Made by a program: the position numbers and the translations under genes. The notes under the pieces were generated by a model. That model ran no database searches. It saw only the letters and a list, made by a program, of their open reading frames with translations, and had not been told where the DNA came from. Shown here piece by piece: positions 46,454 to 58,162 of a stretch of 63,903 nucleotides of DNA (position 1 is the first letter of the stretch; every line of letters starts with the position of its first letter). This DNA is from Gnetum montanum (Eukaryota; Streptophyta; Gnetopsida; Gnetales; Gnetaceae), in NCBI GenBank assembly GCA_015680685.1, contig MNCI01021502.1, positions 17,736 to 81,638 of the forward strand, written 5' to 3'.

Positions 46454-47275
46454 TGAGGAGTCATCATTTAGCGGTTCCAACATCGGATGCACAATGTTGG
46501 AGCCCCAACACACATACCCGACATCAAAGCCAATAAGCAACATTGGATACCCAACGTCGCCTCATCTAGGTTTTGCCTATAAATATGGTGCTTGGGTACT
46601 TAGATGAGACAGTAGTAGTCAAAGAGATAGTTTATTTTTTAGTTTCTTCTCTTTCAAGTCTATTATTCCCAGTGCATGCCCACAGTGTGATGTTTGTAAT
46701 TGTGTGGCAATAAAGATCAAGATTACTTCCATCATTGCAACATCCACTTAGATTATTGTTGCTTTAATTATTTATTACTTTCTTTCGTTAAATATTTTCA
46801 TTTATTGTTATTTACTATTCCTGTTATTAAGTGGAATGTGTACACCTTAATCACAAGCATTTAAGTGTAGATACTTGGTAATCCAGAGGTGTATCGTTTG
46901 GCACAACTAGTGACGTATACTTGGCAATCCCAGAAGTAGCCTCATGAAGTCCAAGGCATGTATGGATGATTAAGTGCAGATACTCATCACCATAGGCTAG
47001 TTTTTATCTTATTTTCCATTGCTCACTAGTTTAATTAATTCATCTCTTTTTGTCATCAGGAGTAGCATAGAATTAGGAACAACATCATACATCTCACTTT
47101 GGACTAAACCATACATGACAAAGCTACCACTAGTCTAAGTGGGAAGACAACAAACTACGATCAAAGCATAACAATCTAGATGGCACAACTAGTCCTATCC
47201 ACAAAATTCAACTAGATCATGCACGAACGCTTGTGATTCGTATGGTTGAGCATAGGGGTACCTCACCACTCATCA
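46454..47275 (+). mobile_element. solo LTR of the TGATGAG family
   Basis: It starts TGAGGAG and ends CTCATCA, with no PBS or internal sequence on either side. Flanks are GCTAG (46449-46453) and GCTAC (47276-47280), a 5-bp target duplication with one mismatch. The sister repeat shows the empty site, CTATTTGACTAGTTAATATT near 48960. TATA box at 46578-46585. U3 words are of the CAACATTGG/CAACGTCG type. It arose by recombination between the LTRs of a full element. Confidence 0.9.
46578..46585 (+). promoter_or_regulatory. LTR TATA box (solo LTR)
   Basis: TATAAATA in the context TTTTGCCTATAAATATGGTG, nearly identical to element D's promoter core. Confidence 0.6.
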
Positions 47276-48033
47276 GCTACTTAATATTGGTTAAGAATTG
47301 CAAACCATAGAACTTCCAAAAAAAATTGACAATTTCAAGATTGCAATATTAAGGCAATATACTTTATAAATAAAGAAGTTATTTCAGTCATATCAAAGTA
47401 TCAAATATTTTCTAGATTTCCTAAACTCTAATAGGCAATTTCTATAAGACATTACTATTAAATTTCTCAAGATGCTTTGCTAACACAACATAAGCTCTTA
47501 TTTGGAAAACCTTAATAGAATTATAATATTGTGCAAAAACAAAGCTATAAAGCAACTTAGAAAAATCCCAAAATTAAATGCTAAGCACAATACTATCTAA
47601 ACCATTATCTAAGAGACTAAAAATAAATGGGAAGAAATGAACTCACAAGATTATAACAAAGTAGTTGAATTGATGGCTCTAGCAAGCCATGCTTTACAAT
47701 CTTCAATATTCTTTCAAGTATCTTTTCTAATCCTTCTCCTTCCTCCACTTTTTCCCCCTTTGAAGGCCCTTTTATAGTGACCTTTAAGTAGTTACAATAA
47801 TCATGAGAGGTTAAGAGTATTACAAATATCTAGGGGATTAATTCATAACCACCCTAAGAAATTATAATTTACATGAGAAATTTAAGCCATAGTTGGCAAG
47901 TGTCCTATCCAATAACTACCTTTTTAATGTTCTATTTTATTTTTCTTAATATTTTTGAGGCTTTATCTTTAATATGAGCTCTCAATTTTCTGAACTACTA
48001 GTATATTTGGTCATTAACAAAAAATACTAGCTA

Positions 48034-48300
48034 CTTTCTCTTTAAGCCCTCCTAGCACTAAAAAGAACTATTAGTGTGCTAGGACTATCAATCTCTTTGA
48101 ATCTAATGAACTTAGGTAATAAATGTTCTACCCTCCTTCTAGCACCAAAAGAACTATTGGTGCATTAGGACTATCAGGCTTATGAACTTAGATGACAAAT
48201 TTCCCTCCTTCTAGCACCAAAAGAATTGTTGGCACCGTAGGACTATCAGGGTTATGAACTTAGGTGACAAATTAACCTCTTTCTAGTGTCAAAAGAACTG
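48034..48300. repeat. minisatellite, about 70-base units
   Basis: Between the two direct repeats, a unit with CCCTCCTTCTAGCACCAAAA, then GGACTATCAGG and GAACTTAGGTGACAAAT, occurs clearly at 48131-48201 and 48202-48273. More diverged copies lie before (from 48034) and after. Confidence 0.8.
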
Positions 48301-48327
48301 CTTGTGATCATTTGAAATCATCAACAT

Positions 48328-49678
48328 TGAGCCTTTAGGTCTAATGGCTTTGGGAATCATAGGAAGTAAAAGTGTTCTTCAAACAAGGTTTAGGTTCTTG
48401 CTAGTCTTTAGCAACATCAAGGCTCATATACCTCCAAATACACTTAGTGGTTATGAAATGAACTAAAAGTGAGTATGTGTTTGCTATTGTGAATGTTGAA
48501 ATGGTTAGGTTATGTATGAAACTGTAATTGGCTATAAAATAAATTCAATTACCTTTGTCAAATACTATGAGTTATTAAAGATTCATACTTCATCAAATCA
48601 CTCAATCTATAAAGACCCTATAATACATTACTTGTAACAAATAAAATTTTACAAAAATGTTTAAGCACAATTATGTCAATCTACTTCTCATTTCCCCCAA
48701 AGAGAAAATTATACAAGAAAACTAGAAATAGCACAAAATTCAATGGGTTTTACAAAGAGAACAAAAAAAGAAAGTACATTTGTGTAGGATCTCAAACATT
48801 TAAGCAAGATAAATTGACATAAGAAAACACTTCGCAATAAAGCTATTCCAATTCGATCTATTAAAAATCATCCAAACTTTCTAAGCTCAACAAGCAAGTT
48901 CATAAAAAAAACACTCCATTTAACTACCAAAATGCTTTGTAAATGACAAAGTACAAGCTTCTATTTGACTAGTTAATATTGGTTAAGAATTGCAAACCAT
49001 AGAGCTTCCAAAAAATTTTGATAATTTCAAGCTTGCAATATTAAGGCAATAAACTTTATAAGTAAAGAAGCTATTTTAATCATCTCAAAGTATCAAAGAT
49101 TTTTTAGATTCCCTAAACTCTAATAGGCAATTTCTATAAGACATTACTATTAAATTACTCAAGATGCTTTTCTTACACAACATAAGCTCTTATTTGGCAA
49201 ACCTTAATAGAAGTCTAATATTGCGCAAAACCAGAGCTATAAAGGTAACCTAAATAAATCCCAAAATTAAATCCCAAGCATAATACTATCTAAACCATTA
49301 ACTAAGTAACTAAAATAAAATGGGAAGAAATGAACCCATAGGATTATAACAAAGTAGCTGAATTGATGTTTCTAGCAAGCCATGCTTTACAATCTTCAAT
49401 ATTTTTCTAAGTATTTTTTCCAATCCTTCTCCTTTCTCCCGCTTTTTTCCCCTTTTAAGGCCCTTTTATAGTGACCTTAGGGTAGTTACAATAATCATGA
49501 GAGGTTAAGGGTATTGCAAATATCTATGGAATTAATTCATAAACACCCTGAGAAGTTATAACTTACATGAGAAATTTAAGTCATAGTTGGCAAGTATCTT
49601 GCCCAATAACTAACTTATAAATCTCCTATTTTATTTTCCTTAATATTTTTAAGGCTTTATCTTTAATTTGAGCTCTCA
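48328..49678 (-). repeat. 1.35-kb direct repeat, copy 2
   Basis: Uninterrupted copy, 1351 bases, matching copy 1 throughout, including AATCATGAGAGGTTAAG and the minus-strand TATA box (49464-49470). No long open frame. Either a pair of LTRs around a tiny internal region, or a tandem duplication. Confidence 0.7.
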
Positions 49679-50754
49679 ATTTTTTGGTACATCAACCCTT
49701 ACAATACATATTCCCATAGGGCAGAAACAATTTATGCTTTTAAAGCAAAGATAACTCTAATTCAAGGTGCCTTCTTTAATTCCAAGTCACCCAAATACAA
49801 TTGCAAGACAGCCAATCTATAGTTGTTCATATTTAATCATTATATATATTATTTAATTGCAAGGTGCCCTCTACTAAGAAATCAACATTGACAATGAGGT
49901 AAATATTACAAGGGTTTTAAGGGTTTTGTTGTTAAGGTATTCTCAGATTAAGGAGACTTCTGCAACTATGGGTTTGTCTTCAAACGCATGATTTTAATGG
50001 TTGTGAAACCCATGGATCTAAGAGCATTAATGCTTGGATGAGCTCAGTGCTACATGGAATGATCCCCATGGCCTATTTTGGCTAAAATCCAGGATGCACA
50101 TGGCCAACTGCTATGCTTTAGGCAATGTTTCTGGCCATGTTTCAAGCTGTGAATGCCACATTTCCCTTTGAAGAAGCAAGGATTTAATTCTAGAAGTCAA
50201 CAGATCTTGCATCATTAGAGACCATTCAGTATTTCCCATAGTTCAAATCAGAACCAAGCACCATGCCATGTTCGCTGATTTCTTGGACATTCGTTGTAGC
50301 AACTTTGCATCAAAACTCTGATAAAATTTAATATTTTAATAAACATTGTTTTGGGAATTTTGAAATTTTATCAAATTCCATTTGGAAGTTTATCAATTTT
50401 TCAATATAAGTTACCTTTCTTGGATATATCTCTCACATAAATCCAATATTCTCCTCCAGCGTTGCTTTGAAATATCACCTTCAAAACCTTTGCCTTGTAT
50501 TTGGTATTTGGTAGGCTAGCTTCAAATATATTTTTATGAAACCAAAGTAGCATAATGTTATCAACTTTTTAAAAGCCTATACCAAGAATCATCACTACTC
50601 CATAATAATGATGAAAATTTGACAACATTAGGATGTCCCAATTTTCTATGAAACATCTCATCAAAATTAAAGTACTTTTCATATAAATGTCTCAACCTCA
50701 AATGAGACATCCCAATTAACCATTTTTTAACTTTTGCACAAATTCCAAGGATAT
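49679..50754. other. no gene recognised
   Basis: Short frames only. 50620-50720 repeats the GGATGTCCCA word seen at 44870-45040. This may belong to the U3 of the LTR whose end lies at 50755-50858. Confidence 0.35.
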
Positions 50755-50858
50755 TTTAAAAACTAAAAGTATGTGTGGTTTTTGGATGTCTTAGTTATTT
50801 ATTTTGTGGAACTTATTCAACCCCCCTCCTAAGTTCTTAGTCCTCAATGTGCTAACTA
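50755..50858 (+). mobile_element. second copy of the Copia LTR end
   Basis: Matches 42810-42906 (TGTGTGGTTTTTGGATGTCT, ACTTATTCAACCCCCCTC, TCCTCAA). If the two are the LTR ends of one element, that element spans about 42-51 kb and has lost pol and gained other repeats inside. Confidence 0.5.
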
Positions 50859-50863
50859 CCCTA

Positions 50864-51814
50864 TGATAGTATACCTCGTGCATCAACACAAGGGTGCTAA
50901 TGCACCTCCTACTTTGCTTAGTTTGGTCCACTTCACCTATGGTATAATCAAAATTGGTCAAGGTTACATTGATGAACCTTCGTTGTTGTCCACATGTTGA
51001 TGAACCTCCATTGTTACTTCAAAAAATCAATAAATACTTAGGATGACCTCTCACATATAGCTTTTTCATAATTTTATCTTTACCTTGACTTTTGACATTT
51101 GGTTTATATAAAGATTTCATCTTCCATTAGGTAAGTTGATTTTCTTATTGTTTTATGTGTGTGCTGTGAGTCATCTCTTTACAAGCGTGGCTAGACTTTG
51201 TCAGAGTGCTACCACGTTTATGTAGCCCAAAAACATTTGGTCTATGTGAAGTGTAGTGTTTATGCATTGAATAAACCTTATGGTTTTACCTTTATTCTAT
51301 ATCATTGATATAGTAAAACATAAAATACCAAAATTATTTATTTGATTTCCATTACATTAAATTTTGATGATTTTTCCTTATCCAAGGAGATTACAATTGT
51401 ACACCATGGTGTTGGGTCGAGGCTGTGACTAAGTGGCATTTATTACTTTCCATGTGTGGTGTTGCAAATATTCCATAAGGGATTGTGACATGTATGCATG
51501 ATTATGGGCACTACACCTATTCCATGAGAGATTGTGATGCATCTATGTTGTTTATTATTTTATTTTTATTTTTATAAAATATAGTAAAATTTTAAAAATA
51601 AAATTAGAAATATTTTCTCTCTTCTATGACTATGGCAACATGGGTTTTTCATTGTATTATATGTATTATAACATCTTTTATGTTTATTAAATGTAATTAC
51701 ATACATTAGTTTTCTATGTAACCCACACAACATCATCTTCAAAGCTTATAACTAGATCACATCATGTTTCATATGATCTAATCCCATTGGTCTCACTTGG
51801 CAGGACTTCCATCA
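50864..51814 (+). mobile_element. element H 5' LTR
   Basis: The right edge is firm: TCCATCA followed by a tRNA-Asp-type PBS. The left edge at TGATAG is chosen because it matches the family start and gives 951 bases, close to D's LTR. It has repeated GTTGATGAACCTYC words (50970-51010) and a TATA box at 51105-51112. Confidence 0.6.
51105..51112 (+). promoter_or_regulatory. LTR TATA box (element H)
   Basis: TATATAAA in the context GGTTTATATAAAGATTTC, about 240 bases from the LTR start, as in D. Confidence 0.45.
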
Positions 51815-51833
51815 TTGGCACTATTACCAAGGA
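51815..51833 (+). other. element H primer-binding site (tRNA-Asp type, decayed)
   Basis: TTGGCACTATTACCAAGGA: every difference from the tRNA-Asp primer site is a C/T or G/A transition. Confidence 0.75.
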
Positions 51834-51989
51834 AGGAATTAGTGTATTGCCTTGAAATACTTGTATCTTTTTAATCATAATATTTTGTTCAACTTGAGTA
51901 TATGTTTCTTTAGTGTTGTGTGTAGGTTGTTACCATGAATAATATGGTGGATAATACTAAAAGCTGACCAATGACCTATGGTAGAGGAA

Positions 51990-54260
51990 ATGTGAAAAAA
52001 TGAGGAAGGGCTGATGTCACATTTGAGTATTCGAAGGATGTGATCCTACCACCAATCATTTTGTCTTATCACTAAGATAAGGAAGATAGATGACATGATT
52101 TCCATGGGTTATTCTTTATGAAATTGGCTTGCAACATACGATCTCAAAGAGGCCTTAATCAACAATGTCTTAGAGGATGACCACAAATTCTACATGGCTT
52201 TGAAGCCAGTATATAGCAAATACAAACCCCATTAGAGACACAAGCTCTAACATCGAATGATGAAAGAGAAGGAGGATTATAAAGTTGACAATAAATGAAA
52301 AGGGTCAATCCAGCACAAAGGCTCATGGTTAGGAACCACTCACTGAAGTATAGCAAGAATGCATGATGCTTATCTACTCTCCAATTTCTAACATCTATAC
52401 TCATCAAGATCATCTAGTGATGAAGATGCCCCTTTATTTAATTGGGGTGACTATCATGACCTAAATGAAATCATTTATATTTCATATGACATGTTCATAA
52501 CAACTATATTAAATCAATCAACATGGCTAATGTTCCAACATACAAAGGACTTATCAGTAATGATCACCAACCTCACAGGTAGGCATTTGACAATGCTTGC
52601 TACCTACACGGGATTCTCAATGATTGGAAAAAGCTATGATTGTTTCCCTACACTTTCATTAAGCATGCAAAGACCTAGTAAGGATCTTTGTCTTCAAAAT
52701 CAATTCAAAAATTAGTAAAGATGGTTTGAATCTTCTACACCAAATTTTAGACCTATGCCCTCCTTCCAAACATCTGAAAGGAGATGGCTAGATGAAGGTA
52801 ATGAGCCTGTAAATCATAAGACATCACCATGAAGAGGTACATGAAAATAGTTTGTTGCTATCCAAACCATGGATTTAGCTAAAGAAAGTAATTGATGCAT
52901 ATTGTGAAAGCCTTGACATAGGAAACAAGGCAGTGCATAGACATGTAAGCAATGAGCCAAGTACACAAAACGTTCATGGTCTAAATCAAATCACCCTTAG
53001 ATACCATTATAATCATGAAAGATGAATGGAAAAATCAATAATCAACTAAGGAGTATAATCATGGTCTTGCATGTAGAAGGAAGGTTGAAAATATTAAAGA
53101 TATAACCAAGCCTCCCACTACTATAAAGGTCTTGACACAAGATCAAATCAAAACAAAGAATGCCTTAACAAACTTGGCCCACAAGGTGGACCAAGTCCAA
53201 GAAGTGATGGATGAAAAGATAACCACTATCCTTAAAGGCAATGGTCATAAGGTGGTTGAAGCTACAACCAAATTAATAGCTCTAGCTAAATACAAAAAGA
53301 AGTATGATGAAAAATGTAAAGGAAACCTCTCCTACTATTAAATTATCAAAGAAGATCTGGATGAGACTTCGTCATCCTCTAGTAACAAGGCTTCCTATGA
53401 GTATCCTACTGATCCTCATGACTTCATGTGCTACCTAGTCATGGCTCACATGATTGGTGAAATGTAATGAGCTCAGAAGCCTTTGAATCTCAAATTTTTC
53501 AAGAGGTAAACAACAAGGACTCCATAACTATCCTAGAGGTGCATGCTTGTAGCCCATGTAGCAGTTGCAGTAGTAGCAAATTTCAAATCCTTAGGATGCT
53601 ACCCCATAGAATCTTCTTACTCCAATATTCTAATAACCAGTGCTTCTCATCAATTCCTACTTTCAAGATGTTTATGTAGGTACTTACCAATTCCCACAAA
53701 TGACATCTCAATAATACATGCCTACCCCAAGCAGTCTTGTCCATCAAGCTTCTCAATAACAATAGCAATAGCTTCTACTTCCTAGTCTCACGCTGGGTGG
53801 GACTTCCAATCAATTGTAGCTAAGGCAAATCAAATTTTGTAATATTACCTATTATGTTGATCCTACTTCCATGTACCCAACTATGAAATATTATTAAACA
53901 CTTGTTAATTTGGTTTTCTGGATTAGTCTAAGGTCCCATGACAAATAATTCTACCATAAGTGTAAACATGAATGCCATCTTTTTTGTCCTATGGATAGGA
54001 TAATAATATAAGTAAGATGAGAGTCCACATCAAGAAGGTCCCAGTACCATTCCCTGAATGCTATCAAAATGAAACATCCACTTTAGGGAAAGGTTCTTCA
54101 ATAGTATCAAGCAAATTAGACAAGTAAAACCTAATGGTAGTGGCGTTGTGATTGTTACCATGTCCAAGGCAATTGCATTGGTGATAAAAGAATGTTAGCT
54201 ACCTGAATAGAAATTAAATCCTAGTAGTCTCATGGTGGAGATTCAAATTAGCTAGAATGA
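51990..54260 (+). pseudogene. element H gag (very degenerate)
   Basis: Only the helical part is easily read: the open frame 53132-53341 has NALTNLAHKVDQVQEVMDEK, matching the KLTTEVSKKVDQMWDSLDS helix of B and C gag. Next, around 53420-53460, is the place of the zinc motif, where only scattered Cys and His remain, and then a Pro/Ser-rich tail (53543-53785). The gag core upstream is broken beyond confident reading. Position between PBS and protease supports the call. Confidence 0.55.
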
Positions 54261-54990
54261 TCACTACCAAGCTCTCTACAACTCTGGTTTATGAGTCAAC
54301 ATCATCATATTGTAGTAGTACCTTGATTGAGTACTCCCTTCTATTAAGAGTACTAACATTAGGCTAGAGGGAGCAAATCAATCATATACATACCTCATGG
54401 AATAGATAAACAATGTGATAATAACACTATCAAGATGCTTATATCCTGTAGATATCTTGGTGATTAAACTAGAGAACAAGAGGAAAGACAATTTTTTGTT
54501 CATCATGGGAATAGCCTAGTTAAATACCATTGATGCTAGGTTATCCTTTAAAGACCTACACTTTCAAATCAATGGGAAAGACAACATTGGAAAGATACAT
54601 TACAAAAAGATCTCATGCAATCTTTTCTAGTCATGTGATAAGCATGGCTACAATTGTTGTATTACCAACGATATTAATTATCTTGAAGATCATCTAATAT
54701 ATGAAGCCATGAATCATGTCTTGGAAAGACCAATTGATTCTTTTACTCTACCTAATGGTGAATCATCTAATTCAAAAGCAAAGAACATAATAGAGGCTAC
54801 CATAGTGGTATAAAACAATTGTAAATTTTGGAGCACTTTTGATTTATCTTGAAATGTTTCCACAACATCAATAGAGCTCAAGCCATTTTTAGAGGGCTTA
54901 GAGTACACAATCCTCATCAATGGTCATCTTGTTATCATTAATTCTACTCTAAGAACCATCTATAAGATCAACCTAAAAAAGGTAGTTGTG
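54261..54990 (+). pseudogene. element H protease region (degenerate)
   Basis: The block corresponding to FLIIMGRAWLSTIDAHLGIRDL is readable near 54490-54560 as FLFIMGIA-stop-LNTIDARLSFKDLHF. The linker with FLEGLEYTILINGHLVIINS is at 54885-54940. The active-site D-S-G is not recognisable. Confidence 0.55.
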
Positions 54991-56330
54991 ACGTGAAGAA
55001 AAGTTTTTTCTTAGTTCCATGATGAACTCACAATAATTGATTCCTCTATCTATCAATACCACATGTACATGGACTCGAGCATCATACCATGATGCATACT
55101 TTAATGAGCAATTAATCCTAACATTTGAGATGTATTAGAAAATGAAACTATCCATCTCTTAGGCTGCTTTCATCACATCCATTTCTGACAGTGACTAGGT
55201 CAATTTGACTATAGTCACATCAGAAAAAGGTAATGAATTAAGAGTATGTATTGACTACAAGTTATTGAACATTGCTATCTTTAAGGATCATTTCCTATTA
55301 TCGTTCATGAACCAAGTACTAGATAATATCTCTGGTTAAGAATACCATAGCTTTCTTAATGTGTACTATACTTATAATTAGATAAACATTGCAAAAGAGG
55401 ATTAAGAAAAAAATAAATTCATATATCTATCGGAAACCTTTTCTTTCAGATGCATGCTCTTCGAATTACACAATGCAATAACAACATTCCAATAGTTGGT
55501 GATGTTCATGTTCTAACATTACATTGGCAAGAGTATGGAGTTCTTCATAGATTACATTTCCACCTACAACAAAACATTTCAAAAGGCCTCGCACCAACTC
55601 AAATAATCTTACACACTACTACCAGCTAAACAAGAAGAAAGCTAGTTGATGGTGATTAAAGACATTATTCCTAGTCACAAAGTTTCAAGGAATGAATTCA
55701 AGTAGATCTTGACAAGATCTACACCATTAAAAATAGGACACACATTTCCATGATGGTCAAATACATGATATCTCATTGACCATACAATCTATTATTATAG
55801 ATACATTAAATATTATTCTAAAATATCAAGGTCTTTCTTTAATCTCATCAAAAAAGATATTCCATTATTGGGAAGAAAAGAATCTATAAATGTCTTCCAA
55901 TGTCTGAAGGAAACATTAACCCAAACCATTTTATATAATGATAGATGCTTCTAACATTGCATTAGGTATAGTTCTGATGTAGTTCAATGAAGAGGCACTA
56001 TTACATCCAATATGCTAACTACAGCATTGTGAGACCTTAATTAAACTACACCACCATTGAAAAAAAGTTAATTGCTATCATTTTTACACTATAAGAATTA
56101 TGTTCTTGGATGCAAAATCTTCTTTTACACTAATAAGAACACCATTTCATTCCTTATGAATAAACCAAATATTAGCCCTTGAGTGATTTGATGGTTGATT
56201 CTTTTGTAGGAATTAGATCTTCATATGATTGATTACAATGGAGCTGAAAATGTGATGGCACATCATTTGTTGCAACTATGAATTAGTAACAAAGAGAAAT
56301 ATGTTCTTCTCAATGACTTTCCAAATGATC
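54991..56330 (+). pseudogene. element H reverse transcriptase and RNase H (degenerate)
   Basis: At 55240 the frame has RVCIDYKLLNIAIFKDHFLL and MNQVLDNISG. The YxDD box reads FIDY near 55545, with the second Asp lost. RNase H ends with LQELDLHMIDYNGAENVMAHHLLQL (56205-56278). Stops are frequent throughout. The order matches element C. The sequence is more diverged from A and C than they are from each other, so this is an older or separate subfamily. Confidence 0.8.
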
Positions 56331-57640
56331 ACATTTGCAAGGTCATTTTAAACACTAAGAACAAATGTGACTACCCATGGTTCATAGGAATTTTCATCTA
56401 TTTTGTGGCCTAGAAGATTCCTTCAGGATGCGATAAATGAAACATTCAATGATTCCAACACTAGGTAAACCCTTAGTTGGTTATCAAAGAACATCTTTAC
56501 AAGAGCTCCTCTAATGGTCTCACAAGGTGGTGTGTTCCAAAAGAGAGCCAACATACTATCTTGGCTCATGCACACCATGGTCTATGTGGTGGTTACTATG
56601 CTAAAAAACAAACCGTAATAAAGTTGTTGCTCACAAGGTATTTTTAGCCAACCATATTTGGTAATTCTCAATACTTTATGCACTACTATCATAAATGCCA
56701 ATGTGTGAGAGGTATGTTCTCACATATGGAGGAATCACAACAATGGATCCAACAGCTAAAGCCCTTCAACATGTCAAGGATTGACTTCATTGGCCTCATA
56801 TCTCTAACCTCCAATGATAAAGCATATATCATTTTATATGTAGACTATTTCTTGAAGTGGGTTGGTTAAGGATTATTCATCTACCACTGTAGTGAACTTC
56901 CTTTAGAATAATGTACTCCACAAGTTTGGTATTCCTTGAATCCTAATCTTTGATAATAATAACTAGAAATATTTTTAAGAATTTATTAGAATCTTGTGAG
57001 TTTAATCATAATTAACTTTCTCTTATCACCTGCAAGTCAATGGTGAAGCACAAGTTAACAACTATGAGATTGTAAGAATATTCAAAAAAATGGTTAGCAT
57101 ATATAGAAGAGACTAGATCAATAAGCTTAATGATGATCTTTAGGCATATCAAATGATAAGAAAAACATCTATTGGTTACATCTTATTCAAGCTGGTACAT
57201 GAATAGTTTTCATGACTATCCATTAATATTGACATGAAAACCTTGGATAGTATTGTAGATTATGCTATGACTTTAAATTTGACACAAAAAGAGAGGTTGA
57301 TCAATCTTAATCTTCTTGAAGAGAACCATAGAATCGCCTTGATGTGTAAAGAGTTAGAATATTTCTACACCAACACTTGCCATGATATTCACCTAAGTTT
57401 GATTTTAAACCTAAAGATAAAGTCCCTTATTTTAATCTGTCACACTTGTTTATTTTGAAGAAGTTTCAATTTCAATGGAAAGGATCCTACATCATCCATA
57501 CAAGTCACTAGACTCATGTTGAACATATTTACCATCTGGACAAGATAAATAAGATTTTCTTAGTCAATGAGCAAAACCTAAAGTATTATAGAGAATATCT
57601 TTATCCTATAAGAGTACATAATGATCAATCTTATATTTTA
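56331..57640 (+). pseudogene. element H integrase (degenerate)
   Basis: The zinc domain has HAHHGLCGGYYAKKQTVIKL (56570-56630) and HKCQCVRGM. The first catalytic Asp is kept in MSRIDFIGLI (open frame 56678-56869). The second is lost in a frame break near 56950. The Glu is kept in YHLQVNGEAQVNNYEI (57030), then INKLNDDL and SIGYILFKLVHE. The family block KTLDSIVDYAMTLNLTQKER is open at 57234-57458. Confidence 0.8.
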
Positions 57641-57678
57641 CACTTAGAGGTCTATCAGGTGATAGACATGGATTAGTT

Positions 57679-57689
57679 GTGGGGGAGGA
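57679..57689 (+). other. polypurine-like run after element H integrase
   Basis: GTGGGGGAGGA after ATTAGTT. It resembles a polypurine tract, but no plus-strand LTR follows, so H has lost its 3' LTR or this is a chance run. Confidence 0.4.
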
Positions 57690-57690
57690 A

Positions 57691-58162
57691 TTCTCCATAA
57701 CATGTTGAATTTTCTTTATTTTCCACTATTTTGTTTAAGTGTTTTAATAAAGTTACAATGTTTAGTTAGCATTTTTACTTTTTTAAGCTTAAGCATTAAT
57801 CATTCATGATCTTTTCTTTTCTTTAAGTATCTTTATGTGTGTATTGGAAAACTAAGCAATGTGCTCTATGTATGCTCATCTACCAAGCCAATGATGGATG
57901 GATGAGTTACAAATATGATGATGATGTGAGAGTGTTGAATGGGTCCAAAGTGGAGCCTTGATTAATGGAATGTCCACATAGTGGAATTAATCCATCCACT
58001 TTTTTTCTATCCATCATTTATGAACTAGGCTCATACTTAGTGGGGAGCTGAGACTCATATTACGAGCTATTGAAGCTCCTGCTACTGAAACAATGGACAG
58101 GTGGTGGATTTACATGTTGGGATGTGAGATCTAAAATCCTATAAGAGTGCTTGGTCACTAGT
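57691..58162. other. short unannotated join between elements H and F
   Basis: AT-rich, no open frame. Separates the plus-strand pol of H from the minus-strand LTR of F, so the two elements meet tail to tail. Confidence 0.5.

Larger units (their letters stand above)
45812..47984 (-). repeat. 1.35-kb direct repeat, copy 1 (split by a solo LTR)
   Basis: It aligns along its length with 48328-49678 once the 822-base solo LTR is removed. Both copies begin TGRGCCTTT and end GAGCTCTCA, so they could be TG...CA LTRs. On the minus strand each has a strong TATA box (CACTATAAAAGGGCC; here 47770-47776). No flanking target duplication is evident. Confidence 0.7.
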
